Position numbers and translations under genes: made by a program. Below are positions 7,999 to 15,667 of a stretch of 26,717 nucleotides of DNA, piece by piece (position 1 is the first letter of the stretch; each line of letters begins with the position of its first letter). The stretch comes from Acidobacteriota bacterium (lineage in GTDB: Bacteria > Acidobacteriota > Blastocatellia > Pyrinomonadales > Pyrinomonadaceae). The DNA lies in NCBI GenBank assembly GCA_013696385.1, contig JACCYR010000126.1:1-26717 (forward strand), given 5' to 3'. A model generated the notes under the pieces. That model was not told the DNA's origin, searched no databases, and saw only the letters and a list, made by a program, of their open reading frames with translations.

Positions 7999-8379
7999 AT
8001 GAATAATCCGTTTCTTATCGGAATAATTTCTTGGCTACTTCCGGGTGTCGGGCATCTGATACAAAGACGTTTGGCGCGCGGTCTAATTATTGGAGTCGTT
8101 ATTTGGACAATGTTTATTATCGCCATTATTAGCGGCGGCGCATATTATCCCGGATTTGATTTTAAAGACGGGGCGTTGCTTTATTTACTGAATATTTTTG
8201 CGCGATTTGGAAATGGTCTAGGTGCGTTTATCAGCTTTTTCTTGTCGGCAAGTCCACCGCCGAAGGTTGCATCTTGGGCAACTTTTGAATATGGCGGAAG
8301 ATTTTTAGAGATCGCGGGTTTGCTTAATTATTTAGCGGTACTTGATGCAGTTGACATTTATCTAGGGAGGAAAAAATGA
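7999..8379 (+). CDS. DUF6677-type small membrane protein
   Basis: 126 residues with three or four hydrophobic segments. The N-terminal PFLIGIISWLLPGVGHLIQR has the proline/glycine helix break followed by a basic turn typical of TM2/DUF6677-like proteins. A second helix (about 30-47), a possible short one (about 60-80) and a last one near 105-120 follow. Start evidence is good: GAGG lies nine bases before the ATG. Its stop overlaps the next start as ATGA. The function of the family is unknown. It begins a four-gene transcript that continues into recO and the LPS permease. Confidence 0.8.
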   Translation: MNNPFLIGIISWLLPGVGHLIQRRLARGLIIGVVIWTMFIIAIISGGAYYPGFDFKDGALLYLLNIFARFGNGLGAFISFFLSASPPPKVASWATFEYGGRFLEIAGLLNYLAVLDAVDIYLGRKK

Positions 8380-8546
8380 TTCACTTTCTATTTTTGGTCG
8401 GTTTTGCTTTTTTTGTGTCGGTTGCATTTGGCGTATTTGCGTCTGGAAGTGAAAGGGAAAAGGCAATTTACGGAGCAAAAGTTTTTGCACAATTTATTAT
8501 TATTAGTTTAGTTTTGGCGTGGATTTTTTATTTTATTCCTTGGTAA
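8376..8546 (+). CDS. 56-residue two-helix membrane protein
   Basis: A short frame starting MIHFLFLVGFAFFVSVAFGV and ending LVLAWIFYFIPW. It has two transmembrane helices (about 2-22 and 38-55) joined by a basic and polar loop (ASGSEREKAIYGAK). The AGGGAGG at 8364-8370 is the best Shine-Dalgarno in this part of the window, and the ATG overlaps the preceding stop as ATGA. It ends six bases before recO. Coding is well supported despite the size. No function is known. Confidence 0.78.
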   Translation: MIHFLFLVGFAFFVSVAFGVFASGSEREKAIYGAKVFAQFIIISLVLAWIFYFIPW

Positions 8547-8552
8547 TTGTAA

Positions 8553-9311
8553 ATGGGTTTAGTTGATACAGAGGGTTTGATTCTCAAAAGTTATAGTTTG
8601 GCGGAAGCCGACAAAATCGTTGTTTTGCTAACGCAAAATGAAGGGCTTGTGCGCGGCGTGGCGAAAGGCGCGAAACGCTTAAAAAGTAAATTTGGCGGCG
8701 GTTTAGAACCATTTTCGATTGTCCAGATTTCATATTTTCAAAAAGAAGAACGGGAACTTGTTTCCATCAGGCAAATAGATCTTCTCAAATCTTATTTCGA
8801 TAATGCCAGCCAGCCGCGATTTCTTCAAAAATTCTCATATTTAGTTGAGCTTTTAGTCGAATTTGCGCCGCCGCACGACCCGAACGAGAGACTTTATCGA
8901 ATGACAAAAGTTTGTCTGGAAACTGCCGCCGAAAATCCCGACAGCCTTGAAAGTATTGCTCTCTATTTTGAACTTTGGATTTTGAGGCTGGGCGGTTATC
9001 TGCCGAATTGGAACAACTGCAATAACTGCAAAAGGGAATTGGAGCAAAATGAAAATTCAGGTTTGCAGATAAATTTTCATCTTGTTTGCAACAATTGCCA
9101 AAAAAGCCGTAATAATTGGATAATTTCTCCTGAACAAAGACAAATTTTTATCACTGCACAAAAAGTTTCGCCGACAAAATTTGTTGAATTTACCAAGAAT
9201 TATCAGAAAGGTGTTAAAGAGGTTTCGATTATTTTACGGCGCATAATTTCAAATATACTTGGGAAAGAAACCGTCGGTGAAAAAATTCTAACGGCAAGTT
9301 CTAAATTGTAA
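8553..9311 (+). CDS. recO: DNA repair protein RecO
   Basis: 252 residues. RecO works with RecF and RecR to load RecA onto SSB-coated single-stranded DNA. The N-terminal OB-fold is seen in DTEGLILKSYSLAEADKIVV and GVAKGAKRLKSKFGGGLEPF, residues 1-80, followed by a helical domain. The C-terminal zinc finger is complete: Cys156/Cys159 and Cys179/Cys182 in CNNC...CNNC. The stop overlaps the next ATG by one base (TAATG), so recO and the LPS permease gene are translationally coupled. Confidence 0.95.
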   Translation: MGLVDTEGLILKSYSLAEADKIVVLLTQNEGLVRGVAKGAKRLKSKFGGGLEPFSIVQISYFQKEERELVSIRQIDLLKSYFDNASQPRFLQKFSYLVELLVEFAPPHDPNERLYRMTKVCLETAAENPDSLESIALYFELWILRLGGYLPNWNNCNNCKRELEQNENSGLQINFHLVCNNCQKSRNNWIISPEQRQIFITAQKVSPTKFVEFTKNYQKGVKEVSIILRRIISNILGKETVGEKILTASSKL

Positions 9312-11596
9312 TGAAGCGTTTTAGCCCTTTAATCTCAAGATATTTGGTGCAATCCATTTTGCCTTATTTCATTTTTTCGTGGCTGTTATTAAGCGTCATT
9401 CTTTTTGTTCAACAAGCCAGCCGTTTCTCCGATATTTTTTTTAGCGCGAATATTCCTAAAAACTTGGTTTGGCAACTGACACTCGCGCTTGTGCCGAATG
9501 TTATCGCCTTTACTTGTCCGATGGCGGTTTTGGTCGGAGTCATCATCGGGCTTTCAAAAATGCAGGGCGATAGCGAACTGATTGCAATCCGCGCCGTCGG
9601 AGTTGGGAACTTTCAGATTACTTTTCCAATTCTTGTTTTAGGCATTTTGCTTTCATTTTTTGCATTTTTTATCAACTTAAACGGCGTTCCTTTTGCCGCG
9701 CGGATTGTTCGCCAAATAGCTTTGCAAACCGCGCTTTATAAGCTCGAATCACCTATCGAACCCGGGGTTTTTAACACCGAAATAAATGGCTATACAATTT
9801 ATGTCAAAGACGGAAATTTTGAAAAGGGAACTTGGAAAAATATATTTATTTATAATGAAGATAAATCAAATGGTTTGGTGCGTCTGATAACGTCTAAAAG
9901 TGGTCGGATTGATACGAAAGAAGACAGGTCAGAATTGGTTTTAGAAAATGCGAATATCAATACATTTTCTACTGAAACAGAGGCGGAAAAATTTATTTCT
10001 GAAAATATTGGTCAGATTCGGATAGCGATAGAAACAAAACGTTCCAAAATAATTGAAAAACTTAGTAAAAGTGAAGAAGCACCCGAAGAGTTGGGCTTGA
10101 GAGAACTTGCCCAACTAGCAAAAACAAAAGAAGGGAAAGAAAAAACTGAGGCACAAATTCTTTGGCAGAGAAGAATAATTCTTTCAATCACGCCCTTAAT
10201 TTTTGCTTTGCTGGGAACGGCTTTGGTTTTAAGATTTAACCGCGGCGGCAAAGGTTTTGGTGTTTTTTTAGCACTTGTTAGTTTAGTTATATATTATCTG
10301 CTTGCGCTTTTGGGTGAACAACTTGCTAGAACCAATCAAATTAGTGTCTTAACCTCAGGTCTTCTTCCGGTATTAGCTAGCTTCTTTTTTATTTTCTGGT
10401 TTTTACTTTCAACCCGCTTTATATTGAAAAAAAATATTGGCAACATCGGGAAACAATTTAAGATAAATTTTCCGTCAAATCTAAAAGAAGGTTCAGCCCG
10501 AAATTATTATATTGATTTAACAACGGGCATTTTGGATTTAGATATTGTCTTAAATCTACTCAAGTATTTTTTTCTGACGTTTGGCTTCTTAACAGCAGTC
10601 TATATGATTTTTACGGCATTTGAACTCTGGAAATTTGCCGGAGAAATCAATAACGGAATCTCACTTTTAATCCGCTATCTTTTATTTTTGATACCTTTTA
10701 TCTATATTCAACTTGCGCCGTCTGCCCTGATGATAGCGACTTTGGCGACATTCGTTATCAAATCCAGACAAAACGAAATTGTTAGCTGGACCGCCGCCGG
10801 TCAAAGCGTCTATCGGCTTTTTCTCCCCTGTTTTGTTTTAATGATATTTTTAGGCGCGGTAAATTGGGGAATACAAGAATCGGTTGCGCCAAAAACAAAT
10901 GTGATTCAAGACGAATTACGCGCTCAGATTCGCGGTCGCGGAGTGTTGTTGAGCAAAACGGGGAAAAATTGGGTCGCTAATAACAAAAGAATTTATTCAT
11001 TTGAACTAGAAGGAAATAAAAGCGGAACGAATCAAATCGTAAAAAATCTAACAATTTATGAATTTTCTGATGACAACTCCAAACTTCAAACTATTTACCG
11101 AACACCGACAGCAATTTGGGAAAAAGATAAAATTAAATTATTGGACAATACGGAAAAAACTGTTTGGAGCGATGGCAAGACAGATATTAGACAAATTTCA
11201 GATGTTGAAATTAAAGAAAACTCAAACCTATTTAATTCATTAAATGATAAACCGAGCCATCTCACCACAAAAGAAACCAGGGAACAGATTAATAATACAA
11301 AATCAGAAACAGAGCAAAGAATTTACGAAGTAGCTTTGGAAAAAAAGACCACAACGCCTTTCCTGCCTCTCGTAATTACACTGTTTACAGCACCATTTGC
11401 TTTATCTTTAAGCCGAACGGGTAAAGTCAGAACGATTAGTTACGCGATTGCGATTTGGCTATTGTTTATGGGTATTACAACTATCTTTGAACAATTTGGA
11501 TTAAATGGTTTTCTGGCACCCGAAACAGCCGTTTGGAGTCCGCTTTTATTGTTCTCGATGTTGGGCATTTTTTTGTTATCAAAAGTTAAAACCTAA
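9311..11596 (+). CDS. LptF-LptG fusion, permease of the LPS export ABC transporter
   Basis: 761 residues, about twice the length of LptF or LptG. Residues 1-374 form one complete YjgP/YjgQ unit. It has an N-terminal RYLVQSILPYFIFSWLLLSV helix, two more helices, a soluble periplasmic beta domain (about 150-245) and three C-terminal helices. Residues about 405-761 form a second unit with the same order: LNLLKYFFLTFGFLTAVYM, helices to about 515, beta domain 535-640, then helices from 685. LptF and LptG normally pair as separate chains with the LptB ATPase to extract lipopolysaccharide and push it into the Lpt bridge. Here both are on one chain, with a 30-residue polar linker. There is no frameshift or internal stop. 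It ends at a palindromic terminator. Confidence 0.92.
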   Translation: MKRFSPLISRYLVQSILPYFIFSWLLLSVILFVQQASRFSDIFFSANIPKNLVWQLTLALVPNVIAFTCPMAVLVGVIIGLSKMQGDSELIAIRAVGVGNFQITFPILVLGILLSFFAFFINLNGVPFAARIVRQIALQTALYKLESPIEPGVFNTEINGYTIYVKDGNFEKGTWKNIFIYNEDKSNGLVRLITSKSGRIDTKEDRSELVLENANINTFSTETEAEKFISENIGQIRIAIETKRSKIIEKLSKSEEAPEELGLRELAQLAKTKEGKEKTEAQILWQRRIILSITPLIFALLGTALVLRFNRGGKGFGVFLALVSLVIYYLLALLGEQLARTNQISVLTSGLLPVLASFFFIFWFLLSTRFILKKNIGNIGKQFKINFPSNLKEGSARNYYIDLTTGILDLDIVLNLLKYFFLTFGFLTAVYMIFTAFELWKFAGEINNGISLLIRYLLFLIPFIYIQLAPSALMIATLATFVIKSRQNEIVSWTAAGQSVYRLFLPCFVLMIFLGAVNWGIQESVAPKTNVIQDELRAQIRGRGVLLSKTGKNWVANNKRIYSFELEGNKSGTNQIVKNLTIYEFSDDNSKLQTIYRTPTAIWEKDKIKLLDNTEKTVWSDGKTDIRQISDVEIKENSNLFNSLNDKPSHLTTKETREQINNTKSETEQRIYEVALEKKTTTPFLPLVITLFTAPFALSLSRTGKVRTISYAIAIWLLFMGITTIFEQFGLNGFLAPETAVWSPLLLFSMLGIFLLSKVKT

Positions 11597-11597
11597 A

Positions 11598-11636
11598 AAA
11601 TCTAAGCTAAACACTTCGCTTTTTTAGCTTAGATTT
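11598..11636. terminator. bidirectional terminator between the LPS permease gene and ahcY
   Basis: Perfect 14-base arms AAATCTAAGCTAAA (11598-11611) and TTTAGCTTAGATTT (11623-11636) around an 11-base loop, exactly between two converging stop codons. The stem is AT-rich, with A and T runs at its ends, so it can serve either strand. Confidence 0.75.
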
Positions 11637-11645
11637 AGAAATCCT

Positions 11646-12923
11646 TTAAGTTCCGGTTTCCCAAGATGCCATATACTCAATCATTTCGGGAGTTAGGGTG
11701 TCAATATTGATACCGATGGCACGAAGTTTTAGGCTCGCAATTTCTTGGTCAACTTCTTTCGGCAAAACGTGAACTGTGTTGTCGAGTTTGCCTTTATTTT
11801 TAACCAAGTATTCGACTGAAAGAGCTTGGTTGGCAAAACTCATATCCATGACGCTGGCAGGATGACCTTCGGCGGCGGCAAGATTAATCAAGCGACCTTC
11901 GCCGAGAACAATCACGCTTTTATTATTTGTGCCGATATATTCTTCGACAAACGGGCGGCGTGTTGCAACCTCTGAAGACATCTCGCGCAAGGCTTCGAGA
12001 TTTAGTTCCAAATCAAAGTGTCCGCTGTTGGCGACAATCGCGCCGTCTTTCATTATTTCAAAATGTTCTTTATCAATAACATGACGGTTGCCGGTTACGG
12101 TTACAAAGAAATCGCCGATTTTGGCGGCTTCATTCATCGGCATCACGCGGAAACCATCCATCACGGCTTCGATCGCTCTGATTGGGTCAATTTCCGTCAC
12201 GATGACGTTTGCGCCCATTCCGCGCGCTCTCATCGCCACACCTTTTCCACACCAGCCATAACCGACCACGACGAAATTTTTTCCGGCAAGCAAAATGTTG
12301 GTTGCACGAATAATTCCGTCAAGTGTTGATTGTCCGGTTCCATAACGGTTATCAAAGAAATGTTTGGTTTGGGCGTCATTGACGGCAATTGCCGGGAAAC
12401 TCATAACACCCGCCTTTTCCATCGCTTTCAGACGGACAATGCCGGTTGTCGTTTCTTCGGTTGTGCCGATAATCGAATCTGCTAATTCTTTTTTTTCCTT
12501 GAGCATTGTCGCAACCACGTCCGAGCCGTCATCAATAATAATGTCGGGATTTGATTCCAGAGCCGCGCGAACATGGCGCATATAAGTTTCGGTTGATTCG
12601 CCCTTGATTGCCATTACCGGAATTCCCCAATCAGCAACTAATGACGCGGCGACATCGTCTTGGGTCGAAAGCGGATTTGAAGCGATAAGAAGTGCTTCCG
12701 CGCCGCCTGCCTGAATTGTTCTCGCCAGATTTGCGGTTTCGGTTGTGATATGAGCGCAAGCCGCGATTTTTACACCTGCGAGCGGTTTTTCCGCTTCAAA
12801 ACGCTCACGGATTAAGCGCAGAACGGGCATTTCGCGGTCTGCCCATTCGATTCTCTGTTTGCCTTGCGGTGCAAGATTAATGTCTTTAATGTCGTATTGT
12901 GTTGAAATTCCTTCTTTAGCCAT
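11646..12923 (-). CDS. ahcY: adenosylhomocysteinase
   Basis: 425 residues. The enzyme splits S-adenosylhomocysteine to adenosine and homocysteine with bound NAD, relieving inhibition of methyltransferases. Visible are CAHITTETANLARTI, DDGSD (131-135), EETTTG, FDNRYGTGQS, the NAD loop GYGWCGKG (221-228) and EGHPASVMD. The protein has YGTGQS in place of the common YGCR, and it ends YMASWETGT without the KPDHYRY tail. These are features of the shorter form found in archaea and thermophiles such as Thermotoga. GAGA precedes the ATG as a modest ribosome site. It lies 108 bases downstream of metK on the same strand, with a hairpin between. Confidence 0.97.
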   Translation of the reverse strand: MAKEGISTQYDIKDINLAPQGKQRIEWADREMPVLRLIRERFEAEKPLAGVKIAACAHITTETANLARTIQAGGAEALLIASNPLSTQDDVAASLVADWGIPVMAIKGESTETYMRHVRAALESNPDIIIDDGSDVVATMLKEKKELADSIIGTTEETTTGIVRLKAMEKAGVMSFPAIAVNDAQTKHFFDNRYGTGQSTLDGIIRATNILLAGKNFVVVGYGWCGKGVAMRARGMGANVIVTEIDPIRAIEAVMDGFRVMPMNEAAKIGDFFVTVTGNRHVIDKEHFEIMKDGAIVANSGHFDLELNLEALREMSSEVATRRPFVEEYIGTNNKSVIVLGEGRLINLAAAEGHPASVMDMSFANQALSVEYLVKNKGKLDNTVHVLPKEVDQEIASLKLRAIGINIDTLTPEMIEYMASWETGT

Positions 12924-12968
12924 ATTTTTTCTCTTGTTTTATATTAAATCTAAATTAAATACAGAAAT

Positions 12969-13015
12969 GGCAAATGGTTAAGTGTAAATATTTTTAATTC
13001 ACAAAACCACTTGCC
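12969..13015 (-). other. hairpin between metK and ahcY
   Basis: Imperfect 16-base arms (12969-12984, beginning GGCAA, and 13000-13015, ending TTGCC) with three mismatches surround a 15-base AT-rich loop. It begins 17 bases after the metK stop. It may be a weak or partial terminator, or an mRNA-stabilising 3' structure. No T-tract follows, so it is not a classical terminator. Confidence 0.5.
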
Positions 13016-13031
13016 GTTGATAATTGAAAAA

Positions 13032-14195
13032 CTAGACATTGCCGTTGCTGGCAGTCAAAGCACCCAGCAAAGCATCAGCTTTATCGGTTTTTTCCCAAGT
13101 AAATTCATCGTTGGTGCGTCCGAAGTGTCCGAATTTAGCGGTCGCTCTGTAAATCGGACGGCGCAAATCGAGCGTTTCGATAATGTCTTTCGGAGTTAGT
13201 TTAAAATTTTCTTTGACAATTTCAGAAAGCCTATCTTCGTCAACTCTGCCCGTGCCGTGTGTGTCAACTCGAACGGAAACCGGTTCGGCGACACCAATGG
13301 CGTAAGCGAGTTGAACGGTGCATTTTTCAGCTAAACCGGAAGCAACGATATTTTTTGCGATATAACGCGCCATATATGCGGCAGAACGGTCAACCTTTGT
13401 CGGGTCTTTGCCGGAAAACGCGCCGCCGCCGTGCGGTGCGTAACCGCCATAAGTGTCAACAATAATTTTGCGTCCGGTCAGACCGGCATCACCCATCGGA
13501 CCGCCGATGACAAAACGTCCGGTCGGGTTGATGTGATATTTTGTATTCTCGTCCAAAAGCTCGCCGGAAACCGTTGTTTTGATAACCTTCTCTAAAATAT
13601 CAGCCCGCAGTTGTTCAGTGGTTACTTCTTCAGCGTGCTGGGTGGAAATAACGACGGCATCAACGCGGAAAGGTCTGCCGTCACGATATTCAACCGTTAC
13701 CTGAGATTTTCCGTCGGGTCGCAGATAGGGAAGTTCGCCGCTGCGCCGCGCTTCGGACAAACGGCGCGTTAAATTATGCGCCAGTTGAATCGGAAGCGGC
13801 ATCAACTCAGGAGTTTCGTTGCAGGCAAACCCGAACATTAAACCTTGGTCGCCCGCGCCGCCCGTGTCTACGCCTTGCGCGATGTCGGGCGATTGCGTGC
13901 CGACGGCATCAATGACGCTCAGAGTGTTGCAGTCGTAACCGAAACTGGCATTGTTATAGCCAATATCATCAATTGTGTCGCGGACTATTTTTTTATAATT
14001 AACGGTTGCATTGGTGGTAATTTCGCCGGCGATAACAGCAAGACCGGTTGTTACTAATGTTTCACAAGCGACTCTGCCGGTTGCGTCCTGCTCTAAAATA
14101 GCGTCAAGCACAGCATCAGAAATTTGGTCGGCGATTTTGTCGGGATGTCCTTCGGTGACAGATTCCGAAGTAAATAAAAAATTTGTGTTACTCAA
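13032..14195 (-). CDS. metK: S-adenosylmethionine synthetase
   Basis: 387 residues from a TTG at 14195. It makes S-adenosylmethionine from methionine and ATP in the cytoplasm. Marks are FLFTSESVTEGHPDK, GAGDQGLMFGFA, HINPTGRFVIGGP and GGGAFSGKDPTKVDRSAAY. A longer frame begins at TTG 14219, but AAGGAG at 14212-14207 lies inside that extension and precedes TTG 14195 by 11 bases. The protein family also starts just before FLFTSES. No ATG is available. Upstream lie a strong sigma70-like promoter and two palindromes. Downstream is ahcY, so the two activated-methyl-cycle genes are adjacent. Confidence 0.96.
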   Translation of the reverse strand: MSNTNFLFTSESVTEGHPDKIADQISDAVLDAILEQDATGRVACETLVTTGLAVIAGEITTNATVNYKKIVRDTIDDIGYNNASFGYDCNTLSVIDAVGTQSPDIAQGVDTGGAGDQGLMFGFACNETPELMPLPIQLAHNLTRRLSEARRSGELPYLRPDGKSQVTVEYRDGRPFRVDAVVISTQHAEEVTTEQLRADILEKVIKTTVSGELLDENTKYHINPTGRFVIGGPMGDAGLTGRKIIVDTYGGYAPHGGGAFSGKDPTKVDRSAAYMARYIAKNIVASGLAEKCTVQLAYAIGVAEPVSVRVDTHGTGRVDEDRLSEIVKENFKLTPKDIIETLDLRRPIYRATAKFGHFGRTNDEFTWEKTDKADALLGALTASNGNV

Positions 14196-14206
14196 TTTGT
14201 TTGTAA

Positions 14207-14212
14207 CTCCTT
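14207..14212 (-). promoter_or_regulatory. ribosome binding site that fixes the metK start
   Basis: AAGGAG on the minus strand, 11 bases upstream of TTG 14195. It supports that TTG over the one at 14219. Confidence 0.65.
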
Positions 14213-14282
14213 TATACAAATATATAAATATACAAATATAGAAATAAAAAATTAAATCTTTAGGAAAGATAGCAAAAGGGAA

Positions 14283-14311
14283 ATTTTATCGTTTAATTTA
14301 AGAAGTGTCAA
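14283..14311 (-). promoter_or_regulatory. sigma70-type promoter for metK
   Basis: On the minus strand, a consensus -35 TTGACA (14311-14306) and a near-consensus -10 TAAAAT (14288-14283) are separated by exactly 17 bases. The expected start near 14276 leaves a leader of about 80 bases before the TTG start, too short and too AT-rich for a known SAM riboswitch. Confidence 0.75.
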
Positions 14312-14320
14312 AAGCGGTTG

Positions 14321-14337
14321 GAAACTTATTAAGTTTC
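14321..14337. promoter_or_regulatory. perfect palindrome next to the metK -35 (candidate operator)
   Basis: GAAACTTA-T-TAAGTTTC, eight-base arms with a one-base centre. It ends ten bases upstream of the -35 element, where an activator or repressor dimer would bind. No match to a known regulator is claimed. Confidence 0.45.
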
Positions 14338-14340
14338 TTG

Positions 14341-14359
14341 TTGCTGAATTTTTCAGCAA
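14341..14359. promoter_or_regulatory. second perfect palindrome upstream of metK
   Basis: TTGCTGAA-TTT-TTCAGCAA, eight-base arms with a three-base centre, three bases beyond the first palindrome. It could be a second operator, or a weak terminator stem for the Crp-type gene ending at 14421, although no T-tract follows on either strand. Confidence 0.4.
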
Positions 14360-14420
14360 TGGGTAAGAAGAGAAGAAAAATAAAACATATTGGTTGCGTC
14401 CGATAATAAAGATTATGTTA

Positions 14421-15260
14421 TTAATCTGTTTGGTTATATGACAGATAAGCCAAATTCTTCTTAGTTAGCGAATAACATTCACAAGCCGATTGTTCTAATT
14501 TTTGTCGGTTAAGGATAAAAATTCGCCCGCGGATGTAATCAATAATTCCATTGTTCCGTAAATCCTGAGCAATGAGGGTTAAAGTCGGGCGATGAACTCC
14601 TAGAAAATAGGCGATTTGCTCTTGGGTTAAAATCAACCTGCTTTTTCTGTTGCGGTCGTCGAGCATTAACAGCCAGCTGCAAAAGCGTTCTTCTATTCGG
14701 TGATGGATATTACAGATGGCTCTTTGCGAAATATGGGCGACGTATAAATTTATATAGTCAAGCAATACCGCTTGCAGAAAACCACCGCGACCAAATTCAG
14801 GCTTAAAATTTTTAGCGTTAATCCGCAATGCGATGCCGGCTATCAAAGTTTGCGTCCAAAAAGTCTTTGGTTGAAAACTCAAAATTGTCGATAAACCGGC
14901 TATCCCTTCGTAGCCAATCATTGCTGTTTCGACAGTTCTTCCATCGGCTAAAATATTTAACTGAGAAAAGACGGCAGTTTCGGGAAAATACAAAAACTCG
15001 CTCGTCCCGTCCGGCTGATAAATATCTTCGCCGGAGTTGAAGGAAACCATTTGTAGATGCGGCAGAAGCCGCGCAAAATCAATACTAGGTAAGGCTAAAA
15101 GCAGAGTATTATTTGTCAGTCGTCCGATTGGAAAAGTTTCTCTGGAAACTTGATTCCAATGGCTCGCAAAGCCTTTACCGACAAAAGGCTGACTGACTTT
15201 TAACATTAAAGGCGCATTTCTTTTGATATATCCATTTTTAGTCTTGTAATTATTTATCAT
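14421..15260 (-). CDS. Crp/Fnr family transcriptional regulator
   Basis: 279 residues. A cyclic-nucleotide-binding-like beta barrel covers about 51-150 (LPSIDFARLLPHLQMVSFNSGEDIYQ onward, with a MIGYEGIAGLS turn). A long dimer helix (about 165-200) and a C-terminal winged helix with helix-turn-helix LTQEQIAYFLGVHRPTLTLI at 211-230 follow. The consensus residues for cAMP contact (RxS in the phosphate-binding cassette) are not recognisable and there is no Fnr-type N-terminal cysteine cluster, so the signal is unknown. Relatives with MIGYEG/GREGF turns are common in rhizobia and acidobacteria. The start is supported by AGAGG six bases before ATG 15260. Between it and the PAS gene upstream lies a palindromic repeat. 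It reads towards metK, so metK is a possible but unproven target. Confidence 0.88.
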   Translation of the reverse strand: MINNYKTKNGYIKRNAPLMLKVSQPFVGKGFASHWNQVSRETFPIGRLTNNTLLLALPSIDFARLLPHLQMVSFNSGEDIYQPDGTSEFLYFPETAVFSQLNILADGRTVETAMIGYEGIAGLSTILSFQPKTFWTQTLIAGIALRINAKNFKPEFGRGGFLQAVLLDYINLYVAHISQRAICNIHHRIEERFCSWLLMLDDRNRKSRLILTQEQIAYFLGVHRPTLTLIAQDLRNNGIIDYIRGRIFILNRQKLEQSACECYSLTKKNLAYLSYNQTD

Positions 15261-15279
15261 CAGTTCCTCTTGTGTAGCG

Positions 15280-15312
15280 TTTGGAGTTCAAATTCTAAGT
15301 TTGAACTCCAAA
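15280..15312. repeat. palindromic intergenic repeat, copy 1
   Basis: TTTGGAGTTCAAA (15280-15292) and its exact reverse complement (15300-15312), with a seven-base loop. The ends TTTGGAGTTC/GAACTCCAAA are the same as in the element at 19536-19569, so both belong to one dispersed family. It lies directly after the PAS gene stop and may act as its transcript end. Confidence 0.75.
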
Positions 15313-15325
15313 TGCCTGCCCATAT

Positions 15326-15667
15326 TTAATAAACCTTCCTAATGTCGAGGATTATTAATTTCTCGCTACCGTCAAATTCTCGTTCGCTAATCTGTGTCAG
15401 CATAACTTTTACTTCCAACGGGCGTTCGTTAGATTGACAAGTAAAAGTAAATTTTTCCGCCGAATCCGAGCCTTTGGCAAAATAGCGGAAGCGGCGACGA
15501 AGCTCTTCGCCATTTCCAAACGGCGCGATTTCATCAAAAAAATTAAGCCCGATTAAATCCGGCGGCAAATTTACCGAAGAGTTGTTCGCGTCGATTTTGG
15601 AATACTTCACCGTTCCCATTAAATCGAGTTCAAACAACCCGAACACATTCGCTGAAGTATCTTTCAT
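15326..15667 (-). CDS. PYP-like PAS domain protein without the chromophore cysteine
   Basis: 113 residues, a single PAS domain most like photoactive yellow protein. FGLFELDLMGTVKYSKID aligns with the PYP strand FGAIQLDGDGNILQYNAAE, and DLIGLNFFDEIAPF aligns with VIGKNFFKDVAPC. Tyr22 falls at PYP Tyr42 and Asp26 at Glu46, but Phe50 occupies the place of the p-coumarate-binding Cys69, so this protein should not carry that chromophore. The second half (EKFTFTCQSNERPLEVKVML) matches the PYP beta sheet. Its ATG overlaps the stop of the receiver gene by four bases (ATGA), so the two are made together and may interact. Signal and output are unknown. Confidence 0.75.
   Translation of the reverse strand: MKDTSANVFGLFELDLMGTVKYSKIDANNSSVNLPPDLIGLNFFDEIAPFGNGEELRRRFRYFAKGSDSAEKFTFTCQSNERPLEVKVMLTQISEREFDGSEKLIILDIRKVY

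Noticed and set aside
12924..13031. SAH riboswitch before ahcY
   Set aside because: Only one imperfect AT-looped hairpin is present; nothing resembles the compact GC-rich SAH aptamer.
14196..14219. Longer metK starting at TTG 14219
   Set aside because: The AAGGAG ribosome site lies inside this extension and serves TTG 14195.
14220..14290. SAM riboswitch in the metK leader
   Set aside because: The leader is about 80 bases, AT-rich, and lacks the stems and conserved purine-rich loops of SAM-I or SAM-II classes; no terminator stem precedes the start.
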